Notes: generated by a model from the sequence alone, not told the origin. DNA of 64,000 nt from Muraenolepis orangiensis (GCA_027704905.1 CM051000.1:18619949-18683948), one strand, 5' to 3'; shown: positions 12,656 through 25,309, numbered from the stretch's first letter. Program-made: numbers and translations.

Positions 12656-12771
12656 CTACAGGATGTAGAGTTATGGAGAGGGATCCCAGGATGTAGAGTT
12701 ATGGAGAGGGATCCCAGGATGTAGAGTTATGGAGAGGGATCCCAGGATGTAGAGTTATGGAGAGGGATCCC
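12656..12771. repeat. 28-bp tandem repeat, four units
   Basis: Four identical units of AGGATGTAGAGTTATGGAGA plus GGGATCCC. Confidence 0.95.
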
Positions 12772-13828
12772 AGAGCGCTAAGCCTGCCAAGGGCCCCTTA
12801 ACAGCTAAAAAGATTTATGACGACCCGCAAAAAAAATGGTGGAGATTTCGCCGTCTGAGAGAAAAATCTTTATGCCTTCCGACGGCAAAGGGCTGTTCCT
12901 GGCTTTATAGGACACTGATCCCTCCTCACATGTTTTGGTGTTCACTCAGCCTCTGTGGAGAAGCCAGAGCTCTAGATCGCACAGACACTCGTAAGGCCTG
13001 TCGGGACAATAATGAACGCATCACTCATCCTTAAAAAGTTGGGCTGTGTGAAATTCTGTCTCCATTGGATGGCGAAGGGGAATTTTTCAAAAGGACGTCT
13101 TTGTCCTCTAACAAAGACTATTATTACTATTACTATCACTATGTAATGGGCTGATGGTGAATGGCAGAGGGAGGCTAAGGTTGACACAGAGAGGCAGAGA
13201 TGTTTCTGTAAATCTCAAGAGATATCAGTGGGAGGGATCAGAGTATTGGTGGCTTCTAGAACAACAGCCCTCTGCTCCAGGGCTGGTCGACAGTATAGTG
13301 TTCCAGCATGGCTGTCCACGTATGTTGTCTCTGGCTTTTCGAAGGGGTTTTTCGAAGGGTTGTTTTCAAACCCTAACCCTGGCATGGAAAGTGAACCCTG
13401 GCATGAGTTGAACATCCTCTCCGTGGTTTCTCATTTTGGTCCTTACACCTGTTTCACACATGTTCCATTAAAAGTGAATCCCGGTTGCATATATAGCATG
13501 TATAGCAGATGTACTGTGATTTTTTTTGGGGGGATAGAGTGCAGTTTATAATTGCCACAGGTGTGTGGAACAGTTTCATAAAACTGCAGAAAAAAGGTAT
13601 TCTCATTGTGAAGGATGGCGAGTTAGCCCACAGAACAGTGCAAGGAGTTTTATTAACACATTCCACAACAACAAAGTTTGACTTTTTAGTCTTTACTTGA
13701 GATGCCTGAAACCGAGAAGGTTAATTGTGGCTTTCCGATCAATTTCAGCCACAGATGTTCATCAAACACAAGGTGTGTCCCTCACTGTATTGTATTAAGT
13801 TGGGCTCATCAGAACGAGTTTCCTGAAT
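12772..13828. other. no recognised gene
   Basis: Only short unrelated open frames are present; nothing resembles a protein domain, RNA gene or repeat family I can name. Confidence 0.4.
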
Positions 13829-13924
13829 GATCTAGATCTATCTCAATCTGCCCTCTGCAGGGCAGATTGAGATAGATCTAGATCTATCTCAATCTGCCCT
13901 CTGCAGGGCAGATTGAGATAGATC
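13829..13924. repeat. double palindrome
   Basis: Two head-to-tail copies of a roughly 44-bp inverted repeat. Each copy has arms of about 20 bp (core TCTCAATCTGCCCT and its reverse complement) around a CTGC centre, joined by GATCTAGATC, so the whole 96 bp can fold in several registers. Confidence 0.9.
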
Positions 13925-15798
13925 CTGTGAAGTGGAATGCTTTACAGATATCCATTGATCTGGATGTTTGGGATAGATTTAATATCCCTCAGGTCCCCGA
14001 GACGCGGTAGCACACTGGCCAGTGGATCTCTTAGCTCCCAGTGAGAAGGCTGTTCCCCCCAGCCCACCTATTTGTACATTTTCATTTGAATGACACATTT
14101 TTACATGCCTCAAAACTCCTATACACAGCCTCCAACATCTTATTGATCTATAGATTGACCTATTGATGAGGATAGTCCATGCGGCTCTAATAAAAACAAC
14201 ATATTACCAGATATCTTTTTGCATTTTTTGCCTAATCTTGTGTGGATTTAGAATATCCACACTCCTTAGAGTGTCAAGTTGAAGAAAAGTAGAGAGCATG
14301 AATGAATAAAGGAACCTCACACACTCTCTCACGGTAATGAATCCTACTAAGAATTATTACATTTAACTGTATGATAATGAATGTTTAATATGCAAGTGAT
14401 CATATTTATATAAATGAGAATCCATCCATCCCTGATTTAAAGACTTACCAAATGTTGCAAGAACCTCAACTCTCCCATTTTCCTCTATTCTACAAAAGCC
14501 GAACACTAACCTTGGAGACATGGAGGCTATGTGTCTTGCATCAAATATTTGATTTGTTGTCCAAATGAAAAATGCATCCCCATTAAGGTTGACTCTGAAA
14601 GCCCATGTGTTCCCAGTAAATGACTGAATGATTATTTGACACTCATTTTTCTTTTGGGTTGAGAACGTGTCTGAGAGCAGCCTCTGCTCTACTAACATAC
14701 TTTAATGCCACTGGCAAAGTGGAAGTGATTGCTTCCCTTTCCAGAACACCGTGTGGGTATGAAGTGAGCACATCCACGTCAGGAAAGGCAACACCACTGA
14801 CAGGACACGACACGACACGACAACAACAGGACTCACTTAAGTTACACTTAAATAACAAAAATATTTTCCTAGAGGAGCCGCGCAAAGAGCAGATTTAGCT
14901 CAGTACCAAAGTGTGACTAATGTTTGATTTGTAATTCCTATCAAAATCATAATGTGAGTTTTGTAATGAATGTTTTTGGGATATATTTTTAGGCATTTTG
15001 CCTTTATGCACAGGAGAGTGGAGGTTGACAGGAAAGAGAGGAGGGAGAGGGAATGACATGAAAGGACCAGAGGCTTGAATGAAAGCAGGGTCGCTAAGAG
15101 GGGTCTGACAGGATGATCCACACGCCGGCCATCATGGGAGATTAGAATTGCAGTCGTGGATCCAAAGGGATCCACACGCCAGGCGGTTCTTGGGGGTCTT
15201 TCCCGGCAGTTTGAGCATCAGAGTGTAAAGAGAAGGTTACTGAGGTGAGTTTGTCTCAGGGGCTCCGGCAGACGTACGAAGACAGATCCGTTTTGCTTGT
15301 TTGCTTGCTTTTCGAGAAGCTCAAAATACTGCACTAGCTGCACTTAAAATGTCAAACACCAGCTCTGGGGGAAAAGGTGCCAAGGAGTTGTTAAAATGTA
15401 CGACACTGACGACAATGTACATACCTGTGAACGGTTCTGAGGCCGTGACCGCAGCATTTGAGCGTCTCATCCGCTCCCAGGCCTTAACATCCCTCTACAG
15501 GAGGTCCCGCCCAGCCTGCCCTGCTGCAGGACCACTGTTCTTTTTTTAGGAGTTGTTATCATCTCTGTAGGGTCCTGAAGCCATAGAAAGTGTAACACAT
15601 CACAGCAGGATACTTATTCCCTGTGAATGAGGCTAACGGCGGCTTCCACCTGCGCCACGGCTACGCTAACTGTTTGCCTCATGACTCATCACATCTGGAG
15701 AATAGTCCACCGTCGACCCAGCGCTGGTATCGGGAAATACATGGTACAATAAACTGTACAACTACTACACTCTGAATTTCAAATGCTTTGTCGTGATA

Positions 15799-15850
<52 letters not shown>

Positions 15851-16080
15851 TGCATAGGCATAATAAAAGCCTTGGTATTCATGATAAAACAGGTCTTAAC
15901 GACTGAGGATAAAAGGTTCCCCACTCTGCCACGTTCCAAATGGCTTCCTCAATGTCCCTCTGCTGGAGGTGAGTGTCATTATGTTATTACCATCTTAAAT
16001 GCTAATGGAATTTAAGGCACACTGCACATTGCCTTGAGCTGACAATTACACCTCCCCCTCCCCCCCCTCACCCAATGGGC
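13925..16080. other. no recognised gene
   Basis: Open frames at 14363-14698, 14643-14898 and 15301-15549 have no recognisable domain and no supporting splice structure. An (AT)n run lies at 15808-15842. If st6galnac3 continues on the minus strand this would be its 3' intronic or downstream sequence, but no further exon of it was found here. Confidence 0.4.
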
Positions 16081-16124
16081 TCAGTTCTCCCTCAGATTGG
16101 AGAGAGGGGGGTTGAACCTCCTCT

Positions 16125-16314
16125 TGGGACCTCCTCTAGGGACCTCCTCTTTGGACCCCCTCTATGGACCTCCTCTTTGGACCTCCTCTTTGGACCTCGT
16201 CTTGGGACCTCCTCTTTGGACCTCCTCTATGGACCTCCTCTTGGGACCTCCTCTTTGGACCTCCTCTATGGACCTCCTCTTGGGACCTCCGCTTGGGACC
16301 TCCTCTTTGGAGTC
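16125..16314. repeat. about 16-bp minisatellite (GGACCTCCTCT)
   Basis: Roughly a dozen units of GACCTCCTCTTTGG with TATGG and TTGGG variants. Confidence 0.9.
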
Positions 16315-17107
16315 CACAGCTTTTCCCGTTTCTTGCTCCGTCCTCCTTGGGTTTCCGAGTTGAGAGTACGAGGTTGGTTTCATTTTCTGAAGGCTTCATT
16401 TAATAGAATCTCACAGCAATTACAGACATTCCAAGCAGACATAATGTCATTACCACTGGGAGAGGGGAGAGGACATGGGGAGCGACCAGTCCTCTGTAGG
16501 GCTGATACCATACACTCCTAGATTGTTCTATTTGGCAGCACAAGCTGATAAGCATGACATTACAGCTATTTGAGACGGATCCTCATACCGCCTGCTCTGT
16601 GTTTTCCATCTTTACAGCCGGCCCGGGAGTACAAAGTGTATATAAGGATAGCTATCTTTTGGCATTTTTTTTTTTTTTCAATCTCTTGACATCCAAAACA
16701 CGAAGCAATTACAGATAAGGTCATCTGCTCTACACACTGCAAACAGAGGACTGCACTGGCTAAGAGCTGCTTGACATGGAAGAGGGACGCTGCCTCGACA
16801 GGTAGATTACATCCAACTAATCAAGCTCTCTGACAATCGCTTTTGTTCCGGCTCATTCTGTGTGTGCTGTTAGCTCCAAGTGCTGAACGCCAGAACCAAG
16901 AGCCCAATGGGATCCAGCCAATCCTAATAACCGTTAACGTGTCTCAATGTGTTCTCCACAGCCCATATCCGATAACATCATCTCGTGGAACTTCAAAGTA
17001 CCCTTTCTCCTGGCAGTAGGAAGTAGAATTGGGTAGAATAAATCAGACAAAGACAAAAAGGGAACCTCTTTAAAAAAGTGTCATTAGCCAGATACATGAT
17101 TACATAG

Positions 17108-17463
17108 TAAGTATAGAGAACAGAGTATAGAGTATAGAGAACAGAGTACAGAGTACAGAGTACAGAGTATAGAGTACAGAGTATAGAGTACAGAGTATAG
17201 AGTACAGAGTATAGAGTACAGAGTATAGAGTATAGAGTACAGAGTACAGAGTACAGAGTACAGAGTACAGAGTACAGAGTATAGAGTACAGAGTACAGAG
17301 TACAGAGTATAGAGTATAGAGTACAGAGTATAGAGTACATAGTACAGAGTACAGAGTACAGAGTATAGAGTACAGAGTACAGAGTACAGAGTACAGAGTA
17401 GAGAGTACAGAGTATAGAGTATAGAGTACAGAGTCTAGAGTACAGAGCATAGAGTATAGAGTA
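17108..17463. repeat. 7-bp repeat AGTACAG/AGTATAG
   Basis: About fifty heptamers alternating irregularly between ACAG and ATAG forms. The array ends directly before the first recognisable BEL/Pao sequence. Confidence 0.95.
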
Positions 17464-17808
17464 CCAGTCCAAACCCTTCCCATGACTCAACCATTACGAC
17501 AAAATGTATCCACTTTCCAGGCTCCCTCTTCCTTCTCTGTAACGACTGCTGAAGCTGTGTCAACTTCCATTCCCTATGCAGCTGCCCAGGCTACACCATC
17601 TTCCCATCACCATGCATCTGCTACAGTAATCTCCTCTTCCCTTTCTGCTGCAACTTCAGTCACTTTCCAAGCCCCTAACTATGTGACATCTATGCCCGGT
17701 CCGGGACAGCCAACCTTTAGTAGTAATCTACCGCTAATGTGAGCCCTGTCATCCCAGCAGCAACAATCTACTGTCCCACATACTCAAGCTCCCAATGTTA
17801 CAGATCTG

Positions 17809-18737
17809 TTGATAGCCTCTGCCTATGGAATACCAAAACCCTCAATCCCTGTGTTCAAGAGTGGTCGAGAAAAGGATTTTGCCCTCATGAAAATGGCCCT
17901 GGATAACATCCTTGACAATCATCCCCATCTTACTGAGCAGTATAAATATCAAATATTCTTAGAACATATTCAGCACCCAGGAGCTAAGAAATTAGCCAAA
18001 TCCAGCATGCATGATGCAAACCCATATTCCACTGCACTCTTGGCACTTAAAGAGAAGTATGGTCAGCCAAGGCTGCTAGTTCAGAGCGAAATAGGTGTAA
18101 TGTTAAATTCCCCAATTGTTCGCATTAATGATGTAGAAGCCTTTGATTATTTTTCCCTGTCTGTCCATGCTCTGGTTGGAGTACTGCTGTCTCTAGAGGG
18201 CCCTGATGGATGTGAATTAAGATGTGGTTCCCATGTGGACAGACTCCTCAGTAAACTCCCCTGCAGTACAGAGATGGATTTGTTGAGAACTGCATTCATC
18301 GTGGTATTCTAACTGGACAAGCAAACCAAACCTATACCCTCATTGACCTTTCAAAATGGCTACAATTGAAATCCAGAACGAAACGCATTTCAGAAAGAGC
18401 TGTTGAGCTCCACAAACCGGAGAAACCACGGACTGGAAAGGACGCCAGCCCCCCGGACAATTTCCCTCTGTCTACCTGTCCACAGAGTCTGAAATGTATG
18501 GCACACCAAATAACTACATCAAAGAAAGGACAAATGGCAAAAGGCCTAAGCCTTACTGCCCCTATTGTAATGTTAGAGACCATTTCCTTGGTTCATGCAC
18601 AGAAGAACTCTCCAAAATTGACCTCAAAATGGATCAAAGAGAAAGACAGATGCAATAAATGTGGGATAATGGACAAATGCACCATAAAGAGGCCATGTAG
18701 GTGTATGCAAGGACATTCACTTGACTATTCTCCATGA
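17809..18737 (+). pseudogene. BEL/Pao gag remnant
   Basis: 17809-18312 reads as the central gag domain of Pao-type elements (DUF1759-like), with PSIPVFKSG, the LALKEKYGQP block and the LLSKLP segment. After a stop and frame change, 18560-18735 carries a cysteine-rich zinc-binding part (KWIKEKDRCNKCGIMDKC) followed by a second Cys/His group. Product would package element RNA; no intact frame remains. Confidence 0.8.
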
Positions 18738-18769
18738 TTTTAATTCAAACTCAGCTACAGTGATGTACA

Positions 18770-19779
18770 CATCCCCTTCCTCAGAGCTCCTTTACATAGA
18801 CAAACCTAACCGCTCTCATAAAGTAATGCTGAAAGTTGTCAATGTACGTCTCTACAATGGTAAGAGAACCCTCACTACTTGCAGTCTTAGATGATGGCGC
18901 AGATAGATCATTATACTTCCCCTTGCTGTCCAGTGTTTAGGCCTCACAGCTCGGCCTGAAACCGTCTCACTACACACAGTGCGACAGGATATAGTGCAAC
19001 TGAGTGGAGCATCTGTATCCTTTGAAATTTCCACTATCAACCAGCCAAATGAAAGGCATGTCATCAACAGAGCATTCACTGCTGAGAATCTTGGACTATC
19101 AGAACACGCATACCCTGTAAATCAGCTACAAGAGCAGTATGACCATCTCAAAGGTATTTCATTACAGTCCATTGATCATGCATGTCCTCTTGTTCTCATT
19201 GGCTCAGACTATGCCCATCTAATCACATCCACAGAGCCGATTCTCATGGGCCCCCCTGGTGGCCCACTGGCAATACCCACAAGGCTGGGATGGGCTCTCC
19301 AAGGTCCAGCCAGCATAATCCAAAACCAACCCACCCAAACTTCTCGCTTACCTGCCTTAAAAGTGAACTACTCAGGAACGTGGAAAGGCTCTGGCAGATT
19401 GCCCTATGTGAACGAAAAGACAGCCAGGTCAAAACATGACACAATGGCCCTAGCCCTTCTCCATTCAAAGACAGTGAGAGTAAAGATGGATGGCGCATTG
19501 CACTATGCCACTCCACTGCTAAGAATTCCCAATACTCCTGCCCTCCAAGCTCCCAAAGACGCTGTCCTGCCTCGTCTCTGTGCTACTGAAAGACGCTTGT
19601 CCAAACACCCCAAACTTTCAGAGAAATACCAAGAGGAACTGAATAAGCTCATACAGTCTGTGAAACGGATCCCCGGCCAGCAGATTGAGCAACCAAAGGA
19701 AACCTGGTATTTGCCACATCACATTGTTGAACACAACGACAAATTCCATTGCTCCTTCGAATACAGGGGACAAATCTAA
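18770..19779 (+). pseudogene. BEL/Pao protease and start of reverse transcriptase
   Basis: The frame from 18979 contains the PSIPTRLGWAL-like motif (here AIPTRLGWALQGP) and the preceding LIGSDYAHLI block that follow the aspartic protease in Pao polyproteins. The RT N-terminal region with WYLPHHIVEH follows. The protease active-site region lies in a different frame at about 18880-18930 (LDDGADRS-like reading), so the polyprotein is interrupted. Confidence 0.75.
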
Positions 19780-19799
19780 ATGAATGTCTCCTGCCGGGC

Positions 19800-20431
19800 C
19801 CAACACTTGGTCCCTCTCTCATTGGAGTACGACTAAGATTCCGCCAACATGCCTTTGCCATCTGTGGAGATAGAAAGGCATGTTCCATCAGGTACGCCTG
19901 CTGAACGAGGACACATCCCTACTGCGCTTTATATGGAGAGGAATGCAGCTCGACCAGGAGCCTAGCATTTATGAATGGCAAGTCTTGCCATTTGGGACAA
20001 CCTGTAGCCCATGCTGTGCCACCTACGCAGTCCAAAAACATGTCCAGAATCACTGCGATGGAAATTAGGAGGTTCTTCAATCTGTCCAACATTGTTTTTA
20101 TGTTGATAACTGCCTCCAAAGTTTTCATTCCCCTGAAGAAGCCAGGTCCCTCATTGACAAAATGAGACCTCTGCTGGCAGATGGTGGGTTTGACATCCGT
20201 CAATGGGCCAGCAATGATCCAGCTATAATAAACCATCTCCCAACAGAGGCCAAATCCAAGACCACTGAATTGTGGCTCTCAGAAAGTGGGGACCCTAAAG
20301 AGCTGACACTGGGCCTTCAGTGGAACTGCCTAAAAGACACTCTGGGTTAAAGGAACAGATCAATCACTTACCACCAACCTACAATGAGGAATATCTACAA
20401 GGTGTTGGCAAGCCAATTTGATCCTCTAGGC
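19800..20431 (+). pseudogene. BEL/Pao reverse transcriptase, 5' of hAT insertion
   Basis: Pieces in changing frames include MFHQVRL, the block WQVLPFGTTCSPCCATYA, and the catalytic box read as YVDN at 20099-20110, with Asn at the position of the second catalytic Asp. The segment ends in FDPLG exactly where the hAT element is inserted, and resumes at 20994. Confidence 0.8.
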
Positions 20432-20985
20432 CAGGGGTTCCCAACCTTTTTTGTGCCACGGACCGGCAGATACATGACCGGACTGGTTGTCAATTTTCGC
20501 GGACCGGTTGTCAAAGTGTGTTGTCAACACACACCCCTAACAAAACGTCAGGGCTCTATTTCAGTATAAACGCGCATGTACGCGGAGCACCCGTAAAAAA
20601 AACCCCGGCTCGTTCGCGGGTGGGAGCCGGCTCCCGTCGTTCCCTTAAAAGAGCCGACTCTTTGAGCCGGCTCGTTCGCGACCGACACATCACTAGCGCG
20701 TAGTCTCTTTAGTAGCGCGTGCAACTGAAAGTCTCTCGTGACGCCGCCGATATATATTTAATCTATATATATAGATTATACCGCCCATATATACTGCTAT
20801 ATAATCTATATATATAGATGATACTGTATATATAATCTCTATATATAGATTATACCGCCCGCCGTTCACCTATACTCAAATTATTTGAGTCAAATATGAT
20901 GATAAACACACAGCTGTTTCGCGGCCCGGCAGTAACACCTCCACGGCCCGGTACCGGTCCGCGGCCCGGCGGTTGGGAACTCCTG
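20432..20985. mobile_element. non-autonomous hAT transposon, 554 bp
   Basis: Terminal inverted repeats CAGGGGTTCCCAACC at the left and GGTTGGGAACTCCTG at the right are of the hAT (Charlie-like) type. The element is flanked by a perfect 8-bp duplication CTCTAGGC (20424-20431 and 20986-20993). There is no transposase. The interior is GC-rich (CCGGCTCGTTCGCG motifs that look like a second hAT-type fragment) with an AT-rich block of TATATAGATTATACC repeats. Removing the element and one duplication restores a continuous Pao frame across the site. Confidence 0.92.
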
Positions 20986-21900
20986 CTCTAGGCTATCTGA
21001 CCCCTTTCACAACCCGTGCAAAGATCCTAGTGCAAGATCTATGGAAGCAGGAAAGAGACTGGGATTATATCATCAAGACGGAGAGCCTTCTGAAGAGATG
21101 GCAAGAGATGGAACTGGAAAATCTCCCTGGCATCAATTTCTCTCGCTTCTATCTTCCCCCCTGTGCCAACACATCAACCTCAGACTCCCATATGCATGTA
21201 TTCTGTGATGCCTCTGAGCGTGTGTATGGAGCTGTTGCATACCTTCAGACAGAAGACTAAATTAACAGGACCCATGTCAGTTTCATAATGGCTAGATCTC
21301 GGGTAGCCCCTAAGCGCCAGCTGTCTATCCCACGTCTTGAACTATGTGCAGCCCTATCCGGTGCCCAACTCGCTAACCTCCTAAGTACTGAACTCATCAT
21401 TCCCCTACAGTCAGTGACCCTCTGGACAGATTCTACCACGGCCCTAACATGGATAACATCTGACTCCTGCCGTTACAAGGTGTTCGTGGGCACAAGGATA
21501 GCAGAGATTCAGACTCTGACTGACACAAACAGCTGGAGGTATGTTGACTCAAAGAATAATCCAGCTGATGACATAACTAGAGGTAAAACTGTACTCGAAC
21601 TTTCACAGCAACACAGATGGAGTCAAGGCCCCCCTTTCCTCTTGCTTAACACCAACTGCTGGCCAGCTAGTCCATGCCCGGAAGCTAAATCTGAGCCTGT
21701 TGAGGAAATTAGAAAATCGATGTTCTGTGGTGCAGTAAGTGACACAAAAATCCCTGATCTGAACAAGTATAGTAGCTGGAACGACCTCCTAAATGACACA
21801 TTTTTTTGGGGCGGCAGATCAAATCTCAAACATAGCCCAATGCTATACAGACTCGGAGAGGCATCTTCTGCAAAGGGTCCAATCGGAGAGCTTCCCTGAG
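20986..21900 (+). pseudogene. BEL/Pao RT end and RNase H
   Basis: 20994-21258 continues the Pao domain with YLTPFTTRAKILVQDLW and the first RNase H Asp block (VFCDASERVYGAVAYL). After a stop, 21288-21899 continues with RQLSIPRLELCAAL, LWTDSTTALTWI and VDSKNNPADDITRG, the remaining RNase H motifs. It is split by stops at 21258 and 21897. Confidence 0.85.
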
Positions 21901-22811
21901 GAATATAATGCTCTTAGAACAAATAAATCTATTCCAAAAAGCAGCAAACTTCTCCCCTTGTCTCCTGAATATGACCCTGATCTTAACCTCATCAGAGTCG
22001 GTGGTCGACTTCGGAGAGTTGAGTCGCTCAGCCATGACAATATACATCCAACCATCTTGGATCCTAAACACCCCATAACTAAACTCCTCATCAAGCATTA
22101 TGATGACAAACTGCTCCACCCAGGCCCTGAGCGCGTTCTGGGGAAATAAGACGCAGGTACTGGATTCAGCGCGGTCGCCAAGCCATTCACCAACATCAAC
22201 ATCAGTGTCAAGACTGTCAGAGATGGAGAGCCAATCCAGTTATTCTCAAAATTGCAGACCTTCCCCCAGCCCGACTTTCAAAGCCCCCATTCTGGTCCAC
22301 TGGCATAGATTGTTTTGGGCCTTTCACAGTGAAAGTAGGCCGCCGCACAGAAATGAGATGGGGCCTGCTTTTCGAATGCTTAACAACCCGGTGCATACAC
22401 CTTGAACTGCTTGACAGTATGGACACAGATACATTCTTGGTGGCCTTCAGGAGATTTGTCTCACGCAGAGGAAAACCCTTTGAACTACTGTCTGATTGCG
22501 GAACTAATTTCAAAGGGGATGAGGCAGAGCTACGAAAAGCATTCCAGGCCATGGCACCAGACTTAAAGAAGCAATTAGCCCACACCCAAGTCCACTTCCA
22601 GTTTAATCCTCCATGTTCCCCACATTTTGGAGGTAGCTGGGAAAGAGAAATAAGATGCATAAAAATGGCCCTTAACGTTGCACTAGGAAACCAACCAACT
22701 ACAGAAACAGTCCTTCACACTGTCCTGATTGAAGTGGAAGACATCCTAAATTCAAAACCCCTTGGATATGTCTCTTCTGACACTAAGCAGCTGCTTGGTT
22801 CCTTGCTCCCT
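21900..22811 (+). pseudogene. BEL/Pao integrase, 3' truncated
   Basis: The H-rich N-terminal part (KHPITKLLIKHYDD, about 22045-22110) and the catalytic core are recognisable. They include the first Asp in the GIDCFGPFTVK block (about 22300), SDCGTNFKG (about 22490) and HFGGSWEREI with the Glu (about 22625). A frame change separates the first Asp from the rest. The C-terminal domain is missing, because the frame passes into the 27-bp minisatellite at 22812. Confidence 0.85.
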
Positions 22812-23253
22812 AGAGGGGTTCCTCCTGAGGTAGACTATAGAGGGGTTCCTCCTGAGGTAGACTATAGAGGAGTTCCTCCTGAGGTAGACTATAGAGGGGT
22901 TCCTCCTGAGGTAGACTATAGAGGGGTTCCTCCTGAGGTAGACTATAGAGGGGTTCCTCCTGAGGTAGACTATAGAGGGGTTCCTCCTGAGGTAGACTAT
23001 AGAGGGGTTCCTCCTGAGGTAGACTATAGAGGGGTTCCTCCTGAGGTAGACTATACAGGGGTTCCTCCTGAGGTAGACTATATAGGGTTCCTCCTGAGGT
23101 AGACTATAGAGGGGTTCCTCCTGAGGTAGACTATAGAGGGGTTCCTCCTGAGGTAGACTATAGAGGGGTTCCTCCTGAGGTAGACTATAGAGGGGTTCCT
23201 CCTGAGGTAGACTATAGAGGGTTTCCTCCTGAGGTAGACTATAGAGGGTTCCT
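22812..23253. repeat. 27-bp minisatellite continuing the integrase frame
   Basis: About sixteen units of GGGGTTCCTCCTGAGGTAGA plus CTATAGA. The first ten or so remain in frame with the integrase and would add the nine-residue repeat GVPPEVDYR; a one-base loss at about 23085 ends the frame. Confidence 0.95.
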
Positions 23254-23307
23254 CTAGAAGCCTGAGAGCTACAGCAGGAATTCAGATGGAATCAGTATCA
23301 CCTGTGT

Positions 23308-23325
23308 ACACACACACACACACAG

Positions 23326-23377
<52 letters not shown>
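23308..23377. repeat. (AC)n microsatellite
   Basis: About 35 AC units with one AGAAA interruption. Confidence 0.97.
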
Positions 23378-23379
<2 letters not shown>

Positions 23380-23569
23380 ATAGGAAGTGTGCTAATTGCT
23401 TTTTCTTGTCAATCTAACACAACATCTGTGCAGCAGGACATGAATAGATCCTCGAATCTCTAGGAAGAAAATTGTGGAAATGCAACAGGCTATACATAAA
23501 TGACCACATCTTTGGTCATGTTGTGACCAAACATGGTCTATGTTGTTAAAAATTGTGTTGAAAATACCT

Positions 23570-24640
23570 AATCATCATCCTCATCATCCTCATCTTCTTT
23601 CTCATCATCTTCATCAGGCTCAATATCCTCCTCATCCTCATTATCTTTATCTTCATCATCACCCTCATCATCATCATCCTCATCATCTTCATCATCTTTA
23701 TCATCTTCATCATCATCATCATCTTCCTCCTCCTCATCATCATCATTATCCTACTCCTCTTCATCCTCCTCCGCCGCCCCCTCCTCCTCCTCCTCCCCCC
23801 CCTCCCCCCCCCTCCTCCTCCTCCCCCTCCCCCTCCTCCTTCTCCTCCCCCTCCACCTCCTCCCCCTCCTCCCCCTCCTCCTCCTCCTCCTCCCCCTCCT
23901 CCCCCTCCACCTCCTCCTCCTCCCCCTCCCCCCCCTCCTTCTCCTCCCCCTCCTCCCCCTCCCCCTCCTCCTTCTCCTCCCCCTCCCCCACCTCCTCCTC
24001 CTCCTCCCCCTCCCCCTCCTCCTCCTCCTCCTCCTCCCCCTCCTCCTTCTCCTCCCCCTCCACCTCCCCCTCCTCCTCCTCCTCCTACTACTCCCCCTCC
24101 CCCACCTCCTCCTCCTCCCCCTCCCCCTCCTCCTCCTCCTCCTCCTCCCCCTCCTCCTTCTCCTCCTCCTCCTCCTCCTTCCACCTCCTCCTCCCCCTCC
24201 TCCTCCACCTCCTCCTCCCCCTCCTCCTTCTCCTCCCCCTCTCCCTCCTCCTCCTCCCCCTCCACCTCCTCCTCCCCCTCCTCCTTCTCCTCCTCCCCCT
24301 CCTTCTCCTCCCCCTCCTCCTCCTCCTCCTCCTCCCCCTCCCCCTCCTCATCCTTCTCCTCCTCCTCCTCCTCCCCCTCCCCCTCCTCCTCCTCCTCCTC
24401 CTCCTCCTCCTCCTCCTCCTCCCCCTCCTCCTCCCCCTCCTTCTCCTCCCCCTCCTCCTCCTCCTCCTCCTCCCCCTCCCCCTCCTCATCCTTCTCCTCC
24501 TCCTCCTCCTCCTCCTCCCCCTCCTCCTCCTCCTCCTCCTCCTCCTCCTCCTCCTCCTCCCCCTCCTCCTCCTCCTCCTTCTCCTCCTCCTCCTCCTTCT
24601 CCTCCTCCCCCTCCCCCTCCTCCTCCTCCTCCTCCTCTCC
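23570..24640. repeat. 1.07-kb polypyrimidine tract (CCT)n/(CCCCT)n
   Basis: Begins as (CAT)(CTC)-type triplets and becomes almost pure C/T from about 23770 to 24640, with CTCCTC and CCCCCT blocks. The strand asymmetry is nearly complete. Confidence 0.97.
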
Positions 24641-24828
24641 AGCCCTCTCATCCTAACATCATCTACTGTCTGTGTATGACTGTGTATTTCAGGGAGACAT
24701 TCATAGACAGCTGGTGACGCATATTCCGTCCAATCAAAACGCTCCGCCGAGCAGTCAGTCATACATGGTTCATCCCAACTGTCCCTCAGCATCCCATCAG
24801 GGTGAGGCTCCAGCTGGCCTGCTGCTGC

Positions 24829-25147
<319 letters not shown>

Positions 25148-25309
25148 CGTTTGTGTGTGTGTGTGTGTGTGTGTTTAGGAGCGAACACATCTTGTTGTTC
25201 TAAGGAGTTTGACAGATTTCCATGCAGACCTTGTATTTTCCTCCACTAAGTGAGGCAGAATGATCCAGACTTTTGGCAACTCCACTGTTTACACCAAGCG
25301 GGGCCCTGG

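Larger units (their letters stand above)
17471..22811 (+). mobile_element. broken BEL/Pao retrotransposon
   Basis: In plus-strand order: a Ser/Thr-rich leader (about 17482-17741), gag, aspartic protease, reverse transcriptase, RNase H and integrase, the BEL/Pao order. Stops and frame changes break the reading frame at least at 17740, 18312, 18737, 19779, 20068, 21260 and 21900. No LTRs are seen: the 5' side meets a 7-bp microsatellite and the 3' side runs into a 27-bp minisatellite at 22812. A hAT element splits the RT/RNase H region at 20432-20985. BEL/Pao is absent from mammals but common in fish. Confidence 0.9.

Noticed and set aside
17482..17742. Stand-alone Ser/Thr-rich protein
   Set aside because: Its position directly before Pao gag, and lack of own features, make it the leader of the broken retroelement.
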